Assembly: GCA_913776795.1 (NCBI GenBank)
Contig: CAJYRH010000353.1
Location: 1 to 6,752 of the forward strand
DNA from: an uncultured Pseudorhodoferax sp.
Lineage (GTDB): Bacteria; Pseudomonadota; Gammaproteobacteria; Burkholderiales; Burkholderiaceae
DNA: 6,752 nt
Direction: 5' to 3'
Below the pieces are notes generated by a model that saw only the letters and a program-made list of their open reading frames with translations, was not told the origin of the DNA and searched no databases. A program made the position numbers and the translations under genes. Numbering within the stretch: the stretch's first letter is position 1; the number at the start of each line of letters is the position of its first letter. This document shows positions 1 to 4,899 of this stretch, piece by piece.

Positions 1-656
1 CCGCGCGCCGCGCCATCCTGCGCACGCACATCGTCCACGGGCGTCTGCACCAGCGCCTCGCGCAGCGCAGCCTGCAGATCGCCCCGCCACAGCGCGCGCA
101 CGCCGCCCATGGCCACGTAGTTGCCCACGCCGGGCGCGAACACCGGGTTGGCCTGGGACAGTTCGGTCAGCATGGCCTCGGGCAGCTTGGTCACGCGCGC
201 CATGGCCGGGATGCGCATCACGCGGATCTCGGCCTCGGGCAGCGCATAGCAGGCGTCGGCGATCAGGCCCGAGGTGATGAAGCCGCCCGACAGCGCCTGG
301 TCGTACACCAGCCCGATCACGCGGTGGCCACGGCGCCGCGCCAGGTCGATCGCCATGCCCAGGTGCGCCATCGCGCGGTTGATGCCCAGCAGCTCGTCGC
401 GCCGGCGCAGCTGCTGGCCCTGCGTGTCGATCAGCAGCACGATGGGCTGGCCCGGGTGCCGGGCGATGGTGTCCAGCACCACGCGGGCCTGGGCCAGCGC
501 GAGCGCCACGCCGATGGCCGCGTGGCCCTTGGTGCCGACCACCGTGATGGGCGCGCCGTCGAGCTGCGCCGTGCCGTGCAGGAAGTCGCCCTCGGCCTGG
601 ATGCCGTGGCCGGGGCCGAACAGGGTGGTGGCGAGATTGTTCCAGTCAGTGGCCAT
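1..656 (-). CDS. mdcE: Biotin-independent malonate decarboxylase, gamma subunit (3' end outside window)
   Basis: MdcE pairs with MdcD to decarboxylate malonyl-S-MdcC to acetyl-S-MdcC and CO2 in the cytoplasm. I translated this frame by hand: it is open for 218 codons from ATG at 656 to the window edge with no stop, so the C-terminus is missing. The protein begins MATDWNNLATTLFG. Family-like segments are TVVGTKGHAAIGV (about residues 38-50), LLIDTQGQQLRRRDELLGIN (74-93) and ALSGGFITSGLIADACYALP (121-140), a crotonase/carboxyltransferase-type core with a glycine-rich loop. A second in-frame ATG at 662 is possible, but AAGGAG (670-665) lies only 2 nt from it and 8 nt from the 656 ATG, so 656 is preferred. 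The gene is separated from mdcD by a Bug receptor gene and a 193-nt hairpin-rich spacer, which is odd for a partner subunit. Family assignment is firm; the length cannot be judged. Confidence 0.93.
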   Translation of the reverse strand, partial: MATDWNNLATTLFGPGHGIQAEGDFLHGTAQLDGAPITVVGTKGHAAIGVALALAQARVVLDTIARHPGQPIVLLIDTQGQQLRRRDELLGINRAMAHLGMAIDLARRRGHRVIGLVYDQALSGGFITSGLIADACYALPEAEIRVMRIPAMARVTKLPEAMLTELSQANPVFAPGVGNYVAMGGVRALWRGDLQAALREALVQTPVDDVRAQDGAAR

Positions 657-664
657 GGCCATCG

Positions 665-670
665 CTCCTT
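665..670 (-). promoter_or_regulatory. Shine-Dalgarno site of mdcE (decides start)
   Basis: The minus strand reads AAGGAG at 670-665. Spacing is 8 nt to the ATG at 656 and only 2 nt to the upstream in-frame ATG at 662. The downstream ATG is therefore the likely initiation codon. This is a strong site, so mdcE can be loaded independently of translation of the distant receptor gene. Confidence 0.6.
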
Positions 671-683
671 GCGCTGCGTGTCA

Positions 684-711
684 CCTGCAAGGCACGGCAC
701 CGGCCTGCAGG
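684..711 (-). other. Possible leader hairpin upstream of mdcE
   Basis: CCTGCA (684-689) followed by GGC (691-693) is complementary to GCC (703-705) followed by TGCAGG (706-711). This makes a 9-bp stem with one bulged base and a 9-nt loop. It ends 13 nt before the mdcE Shine-Dalgarno site in the transcript. There is no U-run after it, so it does not look like a terminator. It could protect the mdcE 5' region after processing, or be a chance fold in GC-rich DNA. Confidence 0.3.
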
Positions 712-761
712 CAGAGGTTCGAGAGGCCGCGGAGCAGGCCATGCCAGCAGACGCGGCGCAA

Positions 762-822
762 CGGGCTCTGCCCGGGCGCTCGCGGCGCCCCCTGCAGGGG
801 GTGTCGGACTTCTACGCGAAGT
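762..822 (-). repeat. REP-like cluster of four short hairpins between the receptor gene and mdcE
   Basis: Four small inverted repeats lie end to end. They are ACTTC/GAAGT (808-812 with 818-822, 5-nt loop), the perfect palindrome CCCCCTGCAGGGGG (788-801), GGGCGC/GCGCCC (774-779 with 785-790, 5-nt loop) and CGGGC/GCCCG (762-766 with 770-774, 3-nt loop). Some arms share bases, so alternative folds compete. The cluster starts 27 nt after the receptor stop codon. No T-run follows on the minus strand, so an ordinary intrinsic terminator is not supported. The arrangement resembles the palindromic intergenic elements found in many copies in proteobacterial genomes. That is inference, since copy number cannot be seen here. 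Likely roles are mRNA 3'-end protection or partial attenuation ahead of mdcE. Confidence 0.45.
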
Positions 823-849
823 GAGAAGGCCAAACGGGGGTGACGTCAT

Positions 850-1836
850 TCAGTCGAGCTTGATGTTGGCGGCCTTGACCACGCCGGCCCAGCGCGTGAT
901 CTCGGCCTGCACGTAGTCGCCAAACTGCGCCGGCGTGAGCGTGCCGAACAGTGCGCCGTTGCTGGCCCACACCGCGCGGATCTCGTCGGCCGCGCCGGCC
1001 TTCCTGACCTCCTCGACCATGCGCGCCTGCGCTTCGGCCGGCGTGCCCTTGGGCGCCCACAGGCCGTACCAGGTGGTCACCTTGTAGTCGGGCAGGCCGA
1101 CTTCGGCCGCGCAGGGCACGTCGGGCAGCGAGGGGTTGCGCTGGGCACCGGCCACCATCAGCGCCTTGATGCGGCCACCCTTGATGTGCGCGGCCGAAGA
1201 GCCCAGGCCGTCGAACATCATGTCCACGTTGCCCGAGATCAGGTCCTGCAGCGCCGGGCCCGCGCCGCGGTAGGGGATGTGGGTGATGAAGGTGCCGGTC
1301 TGCAGCTTGAACAGCTCGCCCGCCAGGTGGTGCGAGGTGCCGCCGCCGGCCGAGGCGTAGTTGAGCTTGCCCGGGTTCTTCTTGAGGTCCGCCAGGAAGC
1401 TCTTGAAATCCGGCGCCGTCACGCGCTTGGGATTGACCACCAGCACCTGGGGCACCTCGGCCAGCAGCGCCAGCGGCACGAAGTCGCGCTGCAGGTCGTA
1501 GTCCAGCTTGGGATAGACCGAGGGCGCGATGGCGTGGTGGATGGCGCCCATGAACAGCGTGTAGCCGTCGGGCTGCGCACGCGCGGCGATGGTCGCGCCC
1601 AGCGTGCCGCCGGCGCCGCCGCGGTTGTCCACGATCAGCTGCTTGCCGGTCTGCTTGGCGAACTGGGCCGACAGCGGCCGCGCGAACGCGTCGGTGCCGC
1701 CGCCGGCCGGGAACGGCACGACCAGCGTGACGGGCTTGGTGGGCCAGCCGGATTGGGCGCGGGCGCCCAGGCTGGCGAGGGTGAAGCCGGCGGCGCCGGC
1801 ACGCAGCAGGCTGCGGCGATGGAAAAGCGTGTGCAT
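850..1836 (-). CDS. Bug/TctC-family periplasmic solute-binding receptor
   Basis: This 328-residue protein is a tripartite-tricarboxylate-transporter-type substrate receptor (Bug family), typical in length. The N-terminus has a twin-arginine-like HRRSLLRAG stretch, a hydrophobic segment and a probable signal peptidase site after ALA-like ARA (A27|Q28), so it is predicted to be exported; Tat or Sec cannot be decided. Family motifs visible are LVVPFPAGGGTDAFAR (about residues 38-53), DNRGGAGGTLGATIAA (70-85), a YASAGGGTSHHLAGELF stretch and IPYRGAGPALQDLISGNVD with MMFD after it. These form the ligand-contacting loops of the two-lobed fold. Start ATG 1836 has GGAG 9 nt upstream. It begins 27 nt after mdcD, so it is probably in the mdc operon. 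Malonate or a close dicarboxylate is the likely ligand by context only. No TctA/TctB membrane partners are in the window. Confidence 0.93.
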   Translation of the reverse strand: MHTLFHRRSLLRAGAAGFTLASLGARAQSGWPTKPVTLVVPFPAGGGTDAFARPLSAQFAKQTGKQLIVDNRGGAGGTLGATIAARAQPDGYTLFMGAIHHAIAPSVYPKLDYDLQRDFVPLALLAEVPQVLVVNPKRVTAPDFKSFLADLKKNPGKLNYASAGGGTSHHLAGELFKLQTGTFITHIPYRGAGPALQDLISGNVDMMFDGLGSSAAHIKGGRIKALMVAGAQRNPSLPDVPCAAEVGLPDYKVTTWYGLWAPKGTPAEAQARMVEEVRKAGAADEIRAVWASNGALFGTLTPAQFGDYVQAEITRWAGVVKAANIKLD

Positions 1837-1863
1837 GGGTCTTGTCTCCGGTCGTTGTTGAAC

Positions 1864-2769
1864 TCAATGTGCGTCGGTGCCGTCATGCGCACGCAGCGCG
1901 TGCAGCGCTGCCACGTCCATGGCAGGCACGCGCTGCGCGTCGGCCACGCCCAGGCGTTCCCACAGCCGCATGGCGTCGTCGTGGACGCCGTCGTTCCAGT
2001 CGGCTTCGGGCACGGCGGCCAGCCGGGCCGCCAGCAGCGCATGCTCGGCCTCCAGCGCCTGCAGCGTCACGGGCCGCGGCCGGGCCAGCGCCGCGATGGC
2101 GGCGCCGCGGAAGGCCGCCACGTCGTCCTCCACCAGCGCATCGCAGTCGCCCGTGAGCCAGCGGTGCTTGCCGCCGCTCGTGCGCCAGACCAGCGCGCGG
2201 TCGCGCGCGTCGTACTCGTCCACACCGTGCGAGGCCTCGATCACTTCGGGTCCGGACATCGCCAGCCGGCCCACGTCGCTCATGACCACCTGGTCGGCGC
2301 AGCGCGCCACGATGCCCATGCCGCCGAAGCAGCCGTTGGCGCCACCGATCAGCACCACCACCGGGATGCCGGCCGCGCGCACGTCGAGCACGGCGCGCAT
2401 GACCTCGGAGACGGCGATCAGCCCCGCGTTGGCCTCGTGCAGCCGCACGCCGCCCGACTCGGCCAGCAGCAGCACACCGGCCGGCCGGTCGCGCAGCGCG
2501 CGCCGCAGCAGGCCCACGAGCTTGGCACCGTGCACCTCGCCCACGCCGCCGCCCATGAACGCGCCTTCCTGCGCGGCGACGAAGACCGTCTGGCCGCCGA
2601 GCAGGGCACGGCCGATGGCCACGCCGTCGTCGAAGGCCGAGGGCACGCCCAGCTGCGCCAGGTGTGGGCTGGTCAGCCGCTCGGCCGGCGGCAGCCATTC
2701 GTGGAAGCTGCCGGCGTCCAGCAGCCCGGCCAGGCGCTCGCGCGCTGTGCATTCGGCGTAGCTGATCAT
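1864..2769 (-). CDS. mdcD: Biotin-independent malonate decarboxylase, beta subunit
   Basis: MdcD is the carboxyltransferase-fold subunit that, with MdcE, removes CO2 from malonyl-S-MdcC. It has 301 residues, beginning MISYAECTARERLAGLLD. Diagnostic segments are AAQEGAFMGGGVGEVHGAKL (about 65-84), LLAESGGVRLHEANAG (101-116), LIGGANGCFGGMGI (140-153, a glycine-rich oxyanion-type loop) and MSGPEVIEASHGVDEYDARD (171-190), followed by RALVWRTSGGKHRW. The open frame runs further upstream to 2958, but that part overlaps mdcC in another frame. ATG 2769 overlaps the mdcC stop as ATGA and has GGAG (2780-2777) 7 nt upstream, so it is the start. Translational coupling with mdcC is likely. The C-terminal 60 residues are alanine-rich and less family-specific. 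Confidence 0.95.
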   Translation of the reverse strand: MISYAECTARERLAGLLDAGSFHEWLPPAERLTSPHLAQLGVPSAFDDGVAIGRALLGGQTVFVAAQEGAFMGGGVGEVHGAKLVGLLRRALRDRPAGVLLLAESGGVRLHEANAGLIAVSEVMRAVLDVRAAGIPVVVLIGGANGCFGGMGIVARCADQVVMSDVGRLAMSGPEVIEASHGVDEYDARDRALVWRTSGGKHRWLTGDCDALVEDDVAAFRGAAIAALARPRPVTLQALEAEHALLAARLAAVPEADWNDGVHDDAMRLWERLGVADAQRVPAMDVAALHALRAHDGTDAH

Positions 2770-3101
2770 GGTTGCGCTCCGTTCGGCAGTGCGGCCACGG
2801 CCTGGTCCAGCCGCAGGCTCACGACGGCGGGCGTGGCGCCCATGTCGTTGACCGAGACGCGCACGCCGGCCAGCCGGTGGCGGCTGTAGAAATCGTCCAT
2901 GACGGCCTGCCAGATCGGCGCGAAGCCGCGCGCCGAGGTCTCCACGCGCACGCAGCATTGCGCATCGGCCGTCGCCTCCAGCAAGACCTCGAGGTTGCCG
3001 GAGCCGACCACGCCGACCAGCACCGGCGCGAAGGCGCCGGCGGGCTGTCCGCCGGCGTACGAGAAATCGAGGGCTTCGACCCCCGCCGGGATGTCGCTCA
3101 T
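2766..3101 (-). CDS. mdcC: Malonate decarboxylase acyl carrier protein, delta subunit
   Basis: This 111-residue protein carries the acyl group as a thioester during the decarboxylation cycle. The VGVVGSGNLEVLLEA segment (residues 29-43) contains Ser34 in the VGSG(D/N)LEVL context, which is the known attachment site for the 2'-(5''-phosphoribosyl)-3'-dephospho-CoA prosthetic group. The Asn after the Gly replaces the Asp I recall as usual there. C-terminal segments typical of the family are VRVETSARGFAPIWQAVMDD (51-70) and VRVSVNDMGATPAVVSLRLD (80-99). It is slightly longer than the roughly 100-residue enterobacterial form, at the N-terminus (residues 1-12) and the C-terminal tail. ATG 3101 lies 7 nt after the mdcA stop, and its Shine-Dalgarno overlaps that stop. 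Activity needs MdcB and MdcG, which are not in the window. Confidence 0.93.
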   Translation of the reverse strand: MSDIPAGVEALDFSYAGGQPAGAFAPVLVGVVGSGNLEVLLEATADAQCCVRVETSARGFAPIWQAVMDDFYSRHRLAGVRVSVNDMGATPAVVSLRLDQAVAALPNGAQP

Positions 3102-3106
3102 CGCTG

Positions 3107-3111
3107 CCTCA
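3107..3111 (-). promoter_or_regulatory. Shine-Dalgarno of mdcC embedded in the mdcA stop codon
   Basis: The minus strand reads TGAGG at 3111-3107. The TGA is the mdcA stop and GAGG is the ribosome binding site, 5 nt before the mdcC ATG at 3101. Ribosomes finishing mdcA therefore cover the mdcC initiation region, suggesting translational coupling of the alpha and delta subunits. Confidence 0.6.
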
Positions 3112-4791
3112 CCAGTTGCGGAATCGTTTGGGCGGCTGGTACAGCCCGCCCGAGGCGCGCACCAGGTCGCGCATGCTGCGCGCGGCCAGCAGGTTGCGCG
3201 TGGCCTCACGCGGGTCGATGCCCAGGTCGGCCGACCGCTGGATGATCCTGCGGTCGCGCAGGTTCTCCACCATGCGCTTGTCCCTGGCCAGCCCCACCGC
3301 CGTGTACCCCGCCACGCCGCGGATGGCCTGCGCGCGCTCCTCATCACTCCTGCACAGCAGCAGGTTGGCGATGCCCTCCTCGGTCAGCACATGCGTCACG
3401 TCCTCGCCGTAGACCATGATGGGCGGCAGCGCCATGCCCGCCTGCTCCTGCAGCGTCCAGGCATCGAGCCGCTCGACGAAGGCCGGTTGCATGTGCTCGC
3501 GGAAGGTCTCCACCATCTGCACGACCAGCTTCTGCCCGCGCGGCGTGCCGGCCGCGCCGCCCTTGCCTGCGCGCGCCTCGGCACCGGCCTTCAGCCACGC
3601 CGCACTGGCATGGCGCCGGCCGCGCGCGTCGGCCCCCATGTTGGGCGCGCCGCCGAAGCCGGCGATGCGGCCCAGCGTGGCGGTGGAGCTGTTGCCGTCC
3701 AGGTCCATCTGCAGCGTGGAGCCGATGAACAAATCGCAGGCGTAGTGGCCGGCCGCCTGGCAGAAGGCGCGGTTGCTGCGCAGGCTGCCGTCGGGGCCCG
3801 TGAAGAACACGTCGGAGCGCGCGCGGATGTAGTCCTCCATGCCCAGCTCGGAGCCGAAGGAATGCACCGACTGCACCCAGCCCGCCTCGATGGCCGGGAT
3901 CAGCGCCGGGTGCGGGTTCAGCGCCCAGTGCTGGCAGATCTTGCCCTTGAGGCCCAGCTGCTCGCCGTAGGTGGGCAGCAGCAGCTCGATGGCCGCGGTG
4001 TCGAAGCCGATGCCGTGGTTGAGCCGCTGCACGCCGTACGCGGCGTAGATGCCCTTGATCGCCATCATGGCCATCAGCACCTGGATCTCGCTGATCTGCG
4101 CCGGGTCGCGCGTGAACAGCGGCTCGATGAAGTTCGGCGTGGGCGCCTGCACGACGAAGCCGACCCAGTCGGCCGGGATGTCGATGCGCGGCAGCCTGGT
4201 GGTGCGGCCATCGACGAGCTCGTTGACCTGCGCGATCAGGATGCCGCCCGAGAAGGCCGTGGCCTCGGCGATGGCCGGCGTGTCCTCGGTGTTGGGGCCC
4301 GTGTAGAGGTTGCCCTCGGCATCTGCCGCATGCGCTGCGACCAGCGCCACCTGCGGCGTGAGGTCGACGAAGTAGCGCGCGAACAGCTCCAGGTAGGTGT
4401 GGATGGCGCCAATCGCGATGCGCCCGCCCGAGGCCATGCGTGCCAGCCGTGCGCCCTGCGGGCCCGAGAAGCTGAAGTCCAGCCTGGCGGCGATGCCGTT
4501 CTCGAAGAGGTCCAGGTGCTCGGGCAGCGCCAGCACCGACTGCACCATGTGCAGGCCGTGCACGCGCGCCGGGTCCAGCTGCACCAGCGCCTTGGCCAGG
4601 AAGTCGGCCTGCTTCTGGTTGTTGCCCTCCAGGCAGACGCGGTCGAAGGGTTCGAGCACGGCGTGCAACAGGTCGCCGATGGCGTCTGCCGCCACCACCT
4701 TGCCGCGCAGCTGCGGGCCGAGTGCCTGGGCGGCGCGCGCCAGGCGGGCGCTGCGCTGCTGCGCGCGGGTGTTCCAGTCGTTGGGTTTCAT
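3109..4791 (-). CDS. mdcA: Malonate decarboxylase alpha subunit (acetyl-ACP:malonate ACP transferase)
   Basis: MdcA exchanges acetate for malonate on the carrier protein: acetyl-S-MdcC + malonate gives malonyl-S-MdcC + acetate. It has 560 residues, close to the roughly 550 usual for the family, and reads as the class-I CoA-transferase-like alpha subunit along its whole length. Recognisable segments are CLEGNNQKQADFLAKAL (53-69), GLHMVQSVLALPEHLDLF (79-96), DAEGNLYTGPNTEDTPAIAE (157-176), GFDTAAIELLLPTYGEQLG (262-280), IAGFGGAPNMGADARGRRHA (376-395) and EDVTHVLTEEGIANLLLC (463-480). A Gly/Ala-rich stretch (402-418) looks like a variable loop. ATG 4791 is the first start in frame; the ribosome site is weak (AAGAAG, 6 nt upstream). 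It is the first gene after a hairpin and a candidate promoter, so it probably opens the operon. Klebsiella has mdcB directly after mdcA; here mdcC follows. Confidence 0.97.
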   Translation of the reverse strand: MKPNDWNTRAQQRSARLARAAQALGPQLRGKVVAADAIGDLLHAVLEPFDRVCLEGNNQKQADFLAKALVQLDPARVHGLHMVQSVLALPEHLDLFENGIAARLDFSFSGPQGARLARMASGGRIAIGAIHTYLELFARYFVDLTPQVALVAAHAADAEGNLYTGPNTEDTPAIAEATAFSGGILIAQVNELVDGRTTRLPRIDIPADWVGFVVQAPTPNFIEPLFTRDPAQISEIQVLMAMMAIKGIYAAYGVQRLNHGIGFDTAAIELLLPTYGEQLGLKGKICQHWALNPHPALIPAIEAGWVQSVHSFGSELGMEDYIRARSDVFFTGPDGSLRSNRAFCQAAGHYACDLFIGSTLQMDLDGNSSTATLGRIAGFGGAPNMGADARGRRHASAAWLKAGAEARAGKGGAAGTPRGQKLVVQMVETFREHMQPAFVERLDAWTLQEQAGMALPPIMVYGEDVTHVLTEEGIANLLLCRSDEERAQAIRGVAGYTAVGLARDKRMVENLRDRRIIQRSADLGIDPREATRNLLAARSMRDLVRASGGLYQPPKRFRNW

Positions 4792-4817
4792 GGGCGTCTT
4801 CTTGCCAGGCTGGGGGA

Positions 4818-4846
4818 ACGATACGCAGTGGCCCGCGGCCCATCAA
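4818..4846 (-). promoter_or_regulatory. Candidate sigma70 promoter of the mdc operon
   Basis: On the minus strand TTGATG (4846-4841) and TATCGT (4823-4818) are separated by exactly 17 nt. Each hexamer matches the sigma70 consensus at 4 of 6 positions. Transcription would start near 4811, giving a leader of about 20 nt before the mdcA ATG. The site lies between the hairpin that ends the upstream gene and mdcA, which is where an operon promoter is expected. I saw no clear dyad operator for a LysR- or GntR-type regulator in this short spacer. Confidence 0.4.
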
Positions 4847-4857
4847 TCAAGCGGCGG

Positions 4858-4890
4858 CCCCGACCGTTACGCGTGGAGGAACGGTCGGGG
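4858..4890 (-). terminator. Hairpin ending the hydrolase transcript (no U-tract)
   Basis: CCCCGACCGTT (4858-4868) and AACGGTCGGGG (4880-4890) form a perfect 11-bp stem with an 11-nt loop. It starts 9 nt after the TGA of the hydrolase gene. The stem is strong, but the minus-strand bases after it (CCGCCGCTTGATTG) contain no T-run, so it may work as an atypical terminator, with Rho, or as a 3'-end-protecting structure. The same fold exists on the plus strand, also without a T-run. It separates the hydrolase gene from the mdc operon. Confidence 0.6.
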
Positions 4891-4899
4891 CGCTGCCGC

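Noticed and set aside
841..848. TGACGTCA palindrome as a regulator binding site
   Set aside because: It is a single 8-bp palindrome just after the receptor stop, with no promoter elements beside it. It could occur by chance and was kept only as a note in the spacer finding.
646..849. 67-codon frame filling the receptor-mdcE spacer
   Set aside because: It has no good ribosome site, its translation is Pro/Arg/Ala-rich, and its body is made of the hairpin cluster. It runs into the mdcE start in another frame. A real small protein is not supported.
1837..1863. Separate promoter for the receptor gene
   Set aside because: The 27-nt gap after mdcD contains a ribosome site (GGAG) but no recognisable -35/-10 pair, so co-transcription with mdcD is simpler.
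1186..2889. Long open frame of 567 codons on the plus strand
   Set aside because: It is antisense to the receptor gene and mdcD, is rich in His/Arg/Ala/Gly without family motifs, and arises from the strong G/C third-position bias of the genes on the other strand.
3344..4846. 500-codon minus-strand frame overlapping mdcA
   Set aside because: It is a frame-shifted shadow of mdcA. The Arg/Ala/Gly-rich, low-complexity translation has no recognisable domain, whereas the mdcA frame matches its family along its whole length.
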